Shown in pieces: positions 37,840 to 49,690 of a DNA stretch of 64,000 nt. How positions within the stretch are numbered: position 1 is the first letter of the stretch; each line of letters begins with the position of its first letter. Origin of the DNA: Megaleporinus macrocephalus. Its lineage: Eukaryota > Chordata > Actinopteri > Characiformes > Anostomidae. The notes under the pieces are model-generated. The model ran no database searches. It saw nothing but the letters and a program-made list of their open reading frames with translations, and was not told the DNA's origin. The stretch covers positions 25,516,941-25,580,940 of the forward strand of contig CM038722.1 in the NCBI GenBank assembly GCA_021613375.1. Direction: 5' to 3'. The translations under genes and the position numbers were made by a program.

Positions 37840-38389
37840 TTTCCAGGAAGTCAGGTTAGCAGTCCTCCTGTTTTATAAATAGATTTTTAAACATGTTATT
37901 AAGAAAGGACTGAAGCGTGATTGCTCGTGATTGTAGATCTGAGTCGTTGTATTCATCTCCAGCCCTGCCACAGACGTAGGTAACGAAGCTTGTGCTGTGT
38001 GAGCTAAGTTAAGAATAGTGTCTGATAGTGAACCATGTTAATTACAGCTCTACACGTTCAAACAGCAGGTATACAGCAGGAAAGGAGCTGAACATGTAAT
38101 AATATGTTTTATAAAAATGTTTTGATTAGTGACTTTAGGCACTAGAAAGTAACTGCAGCACCATTTAATGTGCAATGGGAAAAATGGAACAAGAAGCTGG
38201 TGAATAGGAAGCCAACTCTCTCCATCACTGAAATGCCACACTGGTGTTATCATGGCTCTTTGCGCTTGTTTGAACTTCTTTGGCTGTTCCTCAGCCTTTT
38301 CTCCTTCTTGACATATAGTTCAGCACATGGTCCCTCCTCGTCCCCTTGTTGTGTACAAGCAAGCATGCACAAGCACCACCTGTCTATCT
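37840..38389. other. Unique sequence right of the satellite
   Basis: Complex non-repetitive sequence following the last satellite monomer. Antiparallel frames of 60-92 residues at 38050-38448 overlap and lack domain features. No gene is supported. Confidence 0.4.
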
Positions 38390-39345
38390 GTAACATCTCA
38401 GGATCAGACAGATGCTCGCAGATATGGAACAAGGATTTATTATACTGAGGTGTGTACCAGACAGAGCACCAGGCTAAGACACAGGCGAGAGGTCAAAACA
38501 GGCTAAGGTCGAATATCCAGAGACGTACAAACTACAAAACCGGGAAGGACTAGGCAAACGGGGTTATCGGAAAGGCAGGCAAAAGGTACGTTGCCGGGAA
38601 GACTCAGCGAACGTGAACAAATGGGCAAGGCCGAAGACGAGGTCCAAAGACGATGGAAAACACAAAAAACACTCAGTGATGATCAGAAAACTGGCTCAAT
38701 ACTTCACAACCAGAGAGTCCACATAGAAGGTGCATCTGAAATCAACTACTAGTCAGTAGGTACTGGATTAGAGTCAGTACGTACTGCTAGAGCGGCAGAC
38801 TAGTAGAGCAGTTTCAGTAGGTAAGTTTTAGTAGCCACACAAGCTCGGATGTACTACATCCACCATCTTACCAACGTCCTGAGACGCAAGACGTCAGACC
38901 ACCACCGTAAAAGTCCTGCTATTCATTTAAAAGCTCGTTTACTGACAGCTTTAGATCTTTCTGTGACACTGATCTGCGTTTTTGTCTGAATATGTTCTCA
39001 GCTACGTACACACAGCCGACGTTCAGCTTTTCACCAGTTTTTTTCCTCTGCTTTGAATTCATCCGCGGCTCCAGGTGAATCATGGGATAGCACAGCGTGC
39101 TGTGTTTGCCTACATAAAAATGGCTACTGATTCAGGAGGTGATCCGGGTACCGCTCACCTACTACTCAATACCTACTGAGTATTCAGACGTACTAGCCGC
39201 GCTCGCCTAGAGAGTTTAAATAGTCCTTGTGATTGCTAGAACACAAGTGAGCTTGATCTGTGAAGATCATCTGACCTGGAGTCTGAAGTCACGTGATCTA
39301 CTGATGTCTGCTGGGAGTTGGAAGTCCTTGGGAGTCAACATAGAC
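38390..39345. repeat. Dispersed repeat split by an inserted element
   Basis: The left portion (38390-38720) contains runs such as GGTCAAAACAGGCTAAGG and AACTGGCTCAATACTTCAC. The right portion (39210-39345) contains GAGTTTAAATAGTCCTTGTG and GAAGTCACGTGATC. In the fish repeat I recognise, these parts are adjacent. The intervening 38733-39205 is a different element. Confidence 0.5.
38733..39205. mobile_element. Inserted MITE-like element (CTACTAGTCAGTAGG type)
   Basis: The segment starts near GGTGCATCTGAAATCAAC and contains CAGTAGGTACT and CTCAATACCTACTGAGTA motifs that face each other across the segment, as in MITEs of this type. AGAGAGT occurs on both sides (about 38714 and 39210) and could be the target duplication. 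The superfamily is uncertain. Confidence 0.4.
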
Positions 39346-39380
<35 letters not shown>

Positions 39381-39448
39381 CAATGCTGAGTTATACATAC
39401 TGAGTTATGAAATGTCTTTCATAGAAATACTAACTAATGAATCGAACG

Positions 39449-39910
39449 CTAGTACTGAGTTATGATGATGTGTAATATTGAGTTATGACTTTTACTTAAC
39501 TGAGGAATGGAGCTCTGTTTTATAATAACACCAGCGTCTCCTAAGATGATGTTGTTCCACCAAACAGCACTGCACATTTTCTCATAGCAGTGATCAATTT
39601 TCCACTTGAAGCCACTCCAGCGATTTCTGCTTTTGTGGAAACGCAGTCGTTGAAGGCAATGGCCGCTCAAGTGTAAGACGCACTGCCGCCTTCTTGATGT
39701 TCGTTATCAGTTTTCTCAAAATGTTCATTCTTTGCACTTTGCAACAAAGACAAACTGTCTAACATATCAGACCACATTCCTCCAGCGCTGTTCAAATGGA
39801 TTAAGATCTGGTGACTGCGTAGGCCATGAGACGTAATTGACATTACTTTTACAACAATCGAGCCATTCAATACCCTCTCCCGCCCTCTGAACTGGGACAA
39901 CGTCATCCAT
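39449..39910 (-). pseudogene. Tc1/mariner transposase relic with DDE-region motif
   Basis: On the minus strand from 39832 down to 39782 the sequence translates as SWPTQSPDLNPFEQRWRNVV followed by a stop. This is the conserved WPxQSPDLNPIE block around the third catalytic acidic region of Tc1-like transposases. The following frame (MLDSLSLLQSAKNEHFEK) continues in another phase, so at least one frameshift is present. The distal part (39670-39449) is open but I do not recognise it. The flanking termini are lost. Confidence 0.75.
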
Positions 39911-41121
39911 AAAGGAGGTCACTCCCTTAAGGTCAGAAATGGTTCAGAGTAACTGGTTGGCTGTAGCCCATCCCAAACCAGGTCAGCGTTGTGCTGAATT
40001 CCGACTCCAACTTCCATTCACATGCATGCACGTCAATCCAGCATATGGATTGCAAGTGAAGATTGCACTTGTATTTTTGGGGTTTGGAGTGTAATCTGTG
40101 GTGTTCATATGCCTGCGGGAAGGGAAATGAAGGGAAGTCGTATTCTGTATCCAGCCAAAGTCAACAAATGCACAGCTGTCTATTAGGGGGGCTATTTACG
40201 ACACAAAAATAGGGGGAGCCCTAGAGCCATACTACCAATTCAAACCTAAACAGCAGTGTGATAGCAGTGGGATAATTACTCAAAAAAGTAATCCATTACT
40301 TATTACTCATTAAAAAATGTAATTGGATTACTTTACTCATTACTTTCTAGAATATGTAATCTAATACCTCATTACTTTTAAGTTACATCCTGAAACCCAT
40401 TCAGGTATACTGGAATGAAATCTACAAATATATCCGGAATGTATCAATCAACTAATCTTTCAGTAGTTTATTAGGAACAGATTGTATCAGTAGTACTTAA
40501 CATATATAAAATGATTTATTAAACTTTACTTGGTGTTATTTATTTCCTCAGAATGTCAGTGTATTTTAGCAATAGAAGAATAAAGTCCAATAAAGCTTTC
40601 TTTAGTGATACAACGAAACAAAATTAACATAGCATGTAAGAACTAAGTATAAAAGTATAAGAACTAAATTCACAGAAATAAACTCTTCATAAGTGAAATA
40701 AGTTCTCAGACCTTTAAGGGGCTCTTTTTAAACTAATTACATGGTACTGGTACTTGTTACCTTTTTTCCTAGCGCTCGATGGAAATCCAGTGTAGCTTGT
40801 TTGGGTGCTATTGGGGGCACGCTTTTCTTCAATGCAGGGGGTCTTTAGCGACAAGTTTTGTTTTACCGTGCACTCTGATTATTAAGTGCTTCGACAAATT
40901 GCTTGTGGAGTTTGCTGCAGTTGAAAGGGGTCTCGGCTTGGACATAACTCACACATCACTGTTTTTATCTTGATCTAAATAAAGAGAATATCTCCATTTG
41001 TGAAAACATTCACTCTCCTCCATTGTTGCCAAATGGCATGGCGATCATCACGTTCAGTCATGTGACATGCCCGCCAGTCAATTCACGAATTATGCAGAAA
41101 AAAATTCACATTTTGGGCATT
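39911..41121. repeat. Probable dispersed DNA-element remnants, no gene
   Basis: 40270-40400 is built of AGTAATCCATTACTT/GTAATTGGATTACTTTAC motifs common in fish DNA elements. Similar CAGTAATCAGATTACAGG motifs are at 45030. 40780-41090 has the GC-richer character of such an element's interior. No termini could be paired. A 64-residue plus-strand frame at 40779-40973 has no supporting features. Confidence 0.35.
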
Positions 41122-41124
41122 TAA

Positions 41125-41156
<32 letters not shown>
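41122..41156. repeat. (AT)n microsatellite
   Basis: AT run directly abutting the TAGGGATGGG end of the next element. Confidence 0.9.
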
Positions 41157-41159
<3 letters not shown>

Positions 41160-41638
41160 GGATGGGTATCACCACTGATTTCCCGGATTGATTCGATCCC
41201 GATTCACAAGATCCCAATTAAATTCGATCTCCGATTCGATTCAATTGAATTGATTAATTTAGGGATATTTCAGTTACAATAATATGTTTTGTTTAAATAT
41301 GAAAAGAGATTAATGTGGTAAATGTACACTCAACACTCAACCTACCATTACTAGAAACATTAGTGTTTATATGTTTATATACTGTTCTGGTTTCTGAATC
41401 CAAAATGTAGCCAGACATCTGCTTTCAAGTTCTGGGGCGCCTTCGCCTTCAGCCATGCTTAACTGATGTGCGCCCCCAGCCAGATCTCGTTGTGCGAAAA
41501 ACAATGGCTGATCACGCAAGACTGGAGGGATGGAATGCTAATTTTAAAGATCGATCTCGGGTTTGTACGAATCGATATCGGATTATTCAAATGGAGATCG
41601 ATTTGAATCGAAAAATCGATTTTTTAAACACACCCCTA
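41157..41638. mobile_element. hAT-like MITE with GATTCGATC motifs
   Basis: The left end TAGGGATGGGTATCACC pairs loosely with the reverse-complemented right end TAGGGGTGTGTTTAAA. The sub-terminal regions are dense in CCGATTCGAT and GAATCGAT motifs, as in fish families of this kind. No clear 8-bp target duplication is visible because the left flank is an AT microsatellite. Confidence 0.6.
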
Positions 41639-41929
41639 ATACATGATTTTTAACTGTTAACTGTTTCAGTGATGATGTTTTCTTATACCAGAGACGATGT
41701 ACTGAATCTACTTTATTTAATGCCACAAATACGTGCAGCCCCAAATTAATAACCCTTAGAAATTTTGAATATAGTAACATCATCTTGCTGTACAACAAAA
41801 ACGTTTCATAGATGTCAAGAAGTAAACTTTTCTGCTCAACTTTTCATGGAATTCAAGTCATAATAAAATAAAACTTTAGACTTTAGAACTTTAGAGTCTT
41901 CCAACACGCTTTCTCTGCTGGTTTCCGAG

Positions 41930-42340
41930 ACCTCTGCGGGAGAAATAATTAATCTAGATCATCAACATGCTTTCCTTCTTGCTGATGATAACTGTGACTC
42001 AACCCTAAGGGTTGAGTTCGTTTACTGATATATTTATTTGAGTGTGGGCGTGAGGCCTCGGCAAGGCTGTTCAGTGCATTTGCGCTCGTCTCCCAGCTGG
42101 GCCCCTTGTTCGAAGGAGTAGCTGTGATTTGTTTGCAGCTTACTAGTTCTAATGTGTTTTGGCCACCAGTACTATAGATTTTTCCCCCTCATGGCTGAAG
42201 TTGACTAAGCTGTCAGCTGTGGGGGTTGCGCGACAGCTCTCCAATAGAGCATTTATTTTCCAGAACATTCTTAGGGCCTAAATCTTCCCCTGGATGGCAA
42301 TATTAGTGCGAGTGTGATGACTGTTGCATTAAGTCAGATT
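41930..42340. promoter_or_regulatory. Candidate conserved non-coding element
   Basis: Complex GC-balanced sequence with AGAAATAATTAATCTAGATC (homeodomain-like TAATTAAT), CTGATGATAACTGTGACTC and the palindrome AACCCTAAGGGTT. There are no repeats or open frames. Enhancer identity is inferred from composition. Confidence 0.38.
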
Positions 42341-42545
42341 AGTGAGAAGAAGGTTCACTGACAGTGGAAGCTTATGCTGGATTTAGTGTTCGCTGGGAGT
42401 TTATTGACTCACAGATTTGTCAGGGTTTTAGTATTGAGAGGTGGGGGGGGGGTTATGGCCACCCCCCATTTACTGTCCCACACGCCCCCGGACAAACACA
42501 GGCACAAGTATTCATAAACAGACTCACACATACAAACACATGTAA

Positions 42546-43063
42546 GGTGTGTCTCAAAACCTAGTGAGGGTCTACATAAGCAGCATTTTACGTCATAGTA
42601 TGCGCTCTCGACATGTAGACTGTCCCAATACATATCTTAACCATGTTGTCTACTGAGAAACCTTATTTAGACTTGATTTTAAAGAAGCACTGAACGCTTC
42701 CTCAGCCGCTAAGACAATCCCATGATGCAACACAGGCTAATCTACGAGCAGTGAAGTGGTTTTAAAATGTGAGTTATTTTGATTTTCTCTGGAGTTTTAA
42801 TGTGTTTCTGGTCATATAATCACACAAAACAGTTTTTTATTATCAACTCTGTAATGAGTCGTTGCCGGCTGGTAGCTTAGCAACCAGCTAAACCACCGGT
42901 CGCATGCTGCAGTGGGCGGGAACAAGCCGTGATGCAGTCTCTCTCTAACTAGAGAGTCTCAGTAATCTGTTTTATGAGGAGAGATGAGGAGAGAACACTG
43001 CTACTTACACAGCTGCCTACATAGACAGCCTACTTACACACTCACTAGGTTTTGAGACACACC
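42546..43063. mobile_element. MITE with perfect 23-bp terminal inverted repeats
   Basis: The left terminus is GGTGTGTCTCAAAACCTAGT plus GAG (42546-42568); the right terminus (43041-43063) is its exact reverse complement. Sub-terminal sequence (CTACATAAGCAGC versus GCTGCCTACATAG) extends the pairing imperfectly. The 518-bp element has no coding capacity. No target duplication is obvious, so I do not assign a superfamily. Confidence 0.85.
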
Positions 43064-43299
43064 CGCAAACAGGTCCATAAATATTTGAATGTTGACAACG
43101 TTATTGGTATTTTTGCATATTGGTGTTGGAAATGAAATGAGCTCAGTGTCTAAAGTGCAGACAATAGCCAAGTCATCTGATCCCAGTCCAGTCAAGCATG
43201 CATTTCAGTTACTGAAGGTAACACTGAGGGTACAGAGTCTCAAGTCTAACAAAGCAACACCAGGGAAGAAACCTAATGTCTTGTCATGTCTTTGGGCTC

Positions 43300-43375
43300 C
43301 AGACCTCAGGCAGTATTTGAATGCAACCCGGATCGTCTTGCTGTGAGGCGACAGGGCTAACCACTACACCACAAG
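43300..43375 (-). mobile_element. tRNA-derived SINE head fragment
   Basis: The minus strand reads CTTGTGGTGTAGTGGTTAGC (A-box TGGTGTAGTGG), then CTGTCGCCTCACAGCAAGAC and a B-box-like GGGTTGCATTC. This is the tRNA-like head of a DANA/HE1-type SINE, better kept than the copy at 55-158. The body is not recognisable beyond it. Confidence 0.65.
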
Positions 43376-44230
43376 TATAAATAATAACAATAATAACTGT
43401 CAAGTAATTCAGAAAAGACCTGGTAGACCACCAAAACTGTCTCCAGCAGATGAACAGTATTTAAAGCTTTCATCTTTGGGATAGAGAAGAACATTAAGTT
43501 TCACTCTTGCTTCAGACCTGAGAACATCTACAGGTGTTTCTGTCCATCCATCCTTTATGAGAAGATTCACAACACAAAGCAGGTGTAGCTGTCACAAAGA
43601 CCTGACAGAGAAGGCTTCACATTTGCTAATGAAGCTAAGCAGCAGTTGGTGTTTTCAGAACAACAGAGCAATACATCTTGTTACAAAACCAAGAAAAACA
43701 TTTATCTATGTTCTATGCTTTTTAAGATCTTTTGCATCGTTTTTAAAATGTTCCAGAAAAAAATAGGTATAAAATATCTTTGCATTAACTTAAATTATAA
43801 GAAATTAAAATAGTTTCCTTCTTTTGTGAAGCTAATATTTTAGAAACGCATGATCATATGTAACCAGTCACTTTTTTGATAGCACCATTTATAGTATTCA
43901 TCCGCTGTGTGTCAATAAAGCTCAGCGGTAACTGTCAGACGGGCATCTGCTGCTCAGGTAGTCCACACACACGCACACAGGTATAGTTTGTAGATTACTG
44001 CACTATTGTACTGTGGGTTTGTGAAGCAGCTCTAAATAAATGAGATCATTCACGCTGTTTCACATATAGTGGAGATTTTCTCCTCCAGCTGTGTGTCCAG
44101 CTGTTATGGCTGCAATGCCAGGTGGGGTGTCCATTAGTGGTGTTACACAGGCAATCAGCGCTGCTGTGTGTGTCTCTGTGTGTGTGTGTAAGCATGTTCA
44201 TATGTGTATGTGAAAGGTGCAAGACCTTGC
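43376..44230. other. Non-coding, nothing certain
   Basis: Mixed sequence; 44040-44160 is GC-balanced and non-repetitive, followed by GT-rich DNA. A 69-residue open frame at 43557-43766 has no domain features. Confidence 0.4.

Positions 44231-46493
<2,263 letters not shown>

Positions 46494-46570
<77 letters not shown>
46494..46570. repeat. (AT)38 microsatellite
   Basis: Uninterrupted AT dinucleotide run. Confidence 0.98.
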
Positions 46571-46573
<3 letters not shown>

Positions 46574-48111
46574 TGTGCAAAATGCTCTCTTGGTATTTCC
46601 CAGGTTAGCTGGCAACCCCAGCGTTGCCTAACTGCTAACTCACCAGTGACGCTGATGCTAGTTTCAGTTCTAACGAAATGTTTGGTTTATGAATTCTTAT
46701 TCTGGAAATGGTCTTTTCTAGTTTGATCATGTCTTCCACCCAGAACTTCCATTTTGAGGTCTAAGAGATATTCAGGGGGATTCAGGGGGTACCTGGGGAT
46801 TCACACCTTACCATTATTTACCTATTCAGCCTACAGCATGCAGTTTAGCCGCACTCATTTATTGATGTTACATGTAGGCATGGCACCAGGACAACATAAT
46901 TAGTGGGGCTTCTGAAAGTCTACAAACCTACGTGGCACTATATATTTATACTTTAGAATCATCTTGTATTGTTTATTTAATTGCTGCTTTTATTTGCTGC
47001 TTATTGGAGTATGTTGATGGGTGGAAAGGCATGCCCCCCCTAAATGACCCCCTGATACTAGGCCTAATTTTAAGTACTGTTTTTAACCACAGTTCTTTTG
47101 TTATTAGGCACAATACAGTGCTGCCAATCAGAGTAGAGTTCATTTGCATATAGCACTACTAAAAGAACAGTAACAAAAACAATCGGTTTAATTACACTGT
47201 AAACAGACCTCAGAGAGGAAAATAGAGGAAAAGAAGAAAAAACACATGTAAAAATCTTCAGAACACAGAAAAATGGATAAAAATATAATGTTTTATATAT
47301 ACATGGATAAGAATATACTGTTTTATATATAAATGGATAAGAATAAATGGATAAGAATATACTGTATTGCTTTAGTTCTGGTCAAGCTGATCACATACAC
47401 AATTGTTTTTGGCTCACTTAAACATATTGATACGTACCGGTAATCGATGATCAAGGTCAGATTAATGAAGCGGTAAAGTCTAGCGGTTAATTTGCTCCTC
47501 ATCTGTGTCGAGTCAAACATTCGATCCTCTGATTGCGCAGTGGTCAAAGGTCGCTTCAGTGGGGAGGCTGTACTAAGTGAGTGGCTATTTTTGGTCCTCA
47601 GCTGATACCTGCATTGAGAGAGAGGAAGAAAAGGGAGGGAGGGAAGGGACTCATTTTATTAGATTTACGAGCTCGACCTTGGCTTTAGCGCTAACTTTTT
47701 GTTGTGAGATGTCATTCGTCTGCTCTCTTCTCCAACTCCAAAGTCCCCTGATCAATACTCCCATGAATCTTTGCATTTCCCATGAGTGCCCATCTCATTA
47801 TATATGGATGTTCTTTTCTTGTGCTCTCTCTCTCTCTCTCTCTCTCTCTAGAGCAGTGTGTCACTTCTTATGCCCCGTTCCCACACCTCCCAAAGACCAG
47901 ATCAATCAATGCAGTCATTAATGCAAACACAGCAGGTGTTTTATCTGGATAACAGTGCCACAATGAAAATCTGAGGCTTTGTTTTTTATCACAGATAAAG
48001 TGAAACCACAGATCATTTCATCACTGTACTGATTTCATGGCAGATAATGGCCTAAAAGTAACTAATACATGATCTCAGATGTAACAGTAACAGAAAATCA
48101 CCTGCTGTAAG
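46571..48111. other. Non-coding; short tandem repeat and complex block
   Basis: 47270-47370 has about three imperfect ~31-bp units (ATGGATAAGAATATACTGTT). 47460-47580 is a complex block with AGCGGTTAATTTGCTCC that could be regulatory, but it is short. (CT)n lies at 47826-47850. The 114-residue plus frame at 47577-47921 contains the CT tract and has no domain features. Confidence 0.4.
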
Positions 48112-48241
48112 TTCACAGGAGTTCAGGCAGAAAGACTAACACTCAAAATCAAATACTAATGGAAATGTATTCATGATCATAGTACATAGTTAGTAGTTAG
48201 TATGACATTCAAATGAGAGCATCTGCAAACAAGAAAAGGCA

Positions 48242-48338
<97 letters not shown>

Positions 48339-48473
48339 ATATATTCACAGGAGTTCAGGGAGAAAGACTAACACTCAAAATCAAATACTAATGGAAATGT
48401 ATTCATGATCATAGTACATACAGTTAGTAGTTAGTATGACATTCAAATGTGAGCATCTGCAAACGAAAAGGCA

Positions 48474-48545
<72 letters not shown>
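48112..48545. repeat. Tandem duplication of a unique+AT microsatellite module
   Basis: A ~136-bp segment starting TTCACAGGAGTTCAGG and ending GGCAAACAATATAT occurs at 48112-48247 and again at 48344-48479, 232 bp apart. Each copy is followed by its own (AT)n run (48248-48343 and 48480-48545). Differences are few (CAAGAAAAGG versus CGAAAAGG, GAGAGC versus GTGAGC), implying a recent duplication. Confidence 0.93.
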
Positions 48546-48548
<3 letters not shown>

Positions 48549-48577
48549 GACAAATGACAAATGCTCTTTTATTGAAC

Positions 48578-48653
<76 letters not shown>

Positions 48654-48699
48654 AACAATAATATAGGCAATGGTTTAATAAAAGAGCATTTGTCCGCAT
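48544..48699. repeat. Inverted repeat with an (AT)n core
   Basis: The left arm (48544-48582) contains AAATGCTCTTTTATTGAACC and the right arm (48668-48699) contains GGTTTAATAAAAGAGCATTT, complementary with one mismatch. The outer ATGCAGACAAATG/CATTTGTCCGCAT extends the pairing, apart from a 7-bp ACAAATG duplication in the left arm. An (AT)n run of about 68 bp lies between the arms. Confidence 0.9.
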
Positions 48700-49079
48700 G
48701 TGTGATGGTTCCCTCATGTTCTGTACACTAAACAAGCTTAACATAATCACATCACACTAAACCAATGTTAAACCAATGTAATCAGTTACTTTGCAGGCCA
48801 GCCAAATGGCTCTTTCCTGTCAAACCAGGTGGTTCTTTGACATCCTAAGGAAAATGCAACAGACTCTCGGGAAAAGTCTGGCATGAAATGCAAGCCACAC
48901 TTGCAGCCACTAAAATCAGAACTTTTATTGACACCTATGTAATATGCTGTCACACTATTTGGAGTAAAAGTAAATCTTTTGTTATGCAGCCTAAGCCTAT
49001 GTTTTTCTTCTGATCTGTGGAGAATCTCAAAACTATGCAGTAAAAACAGTAGGTGACTTTAGATGCAATCCAAGTCTCC
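48700..49079. other. Non-coding, possible outermost diverged repeat copy
   Basis: 48950-49060 (AGTAAAAGTAAATC, CTTCTGATCTGTGGAGAATC) faintly resembles the copies at 49080-49400 and 49440-49690. The similarity is too weak to assert. No gene is present. Confidence 0.35.
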
Positions 49080-49690
49080 GTCCGAGCTTCTGATATGTAT
49101 AGAAATCTCAGTACCGTGTACAGTGTTATTTATAACACGGTGCTGATCTGTGGTTAAAACTGTTACTTGTTGTTTTACTGTTTCAACAACTTTCAACTAC
49201 TAGGAATTGAAATTTTTATTGACTGTTGGATGCACACTAATACCTGGAACACATTTAATCTTTCTGTTGAACTTATTGTGTTACGTTGTACAGAGCATTC
49301 AGAGGATTTCATGAGCTCAAGGTCTCCTTCCAGGTCTCTGTCCATGGTGCTGTCTGGATGGATGGATGGATGGAATGATAGGGAATTTATCAATTTTATT
49401 AATTGACTAAATTTAAAAAAGGCTGCACCCACACCGAAAGTGAAAGTCTATAGTAAAAGCATGTAATTTAGAATACAGTCTGAGTTTCTGTTTATGGTAC
49501 TGACCTGTGGTTCAAACCGCTACTTGTTGTTTTACCGTTTGAGCTTTAAAAACTTGCCTGATGTTTTTGAATAGATGCAGTAATGCATATTAAGAATTTT
49601 ATTTTTGGATGGAACTGTTGGACGTACACAAGTACTCGAGAGCTGTCCAGGTCTCTGTCCATGGTGTTGATCTGTGAAGAAGTCGTACTG
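49080..49690. repeat. Two diverged copies of a larger repeat left of the minisatellite
   Basis: Copy A (about 49080-49400) and copy B (about 49440-49690) share, in order, CTGATCTGTGGTT/CTGACCTGTGGTT, TACTTGTTGTTTTAC, ACTGTTGGATGCAC/ACTGTTGGACGTAC and CCAGGTCTCTGTCCATGGTG. The last block is the start of the 57-bp minisatellite unit, which begins expanding inside copy B. A third copy, C, lies at 54060-54310 on the far side. Confidence 0.8.

Noticed and set aside
43300..43375. tRNA gene
   Set aside because: A- and B-box-like motifs fit a SINE head, but the arms needed for a tRNA are not complementary.
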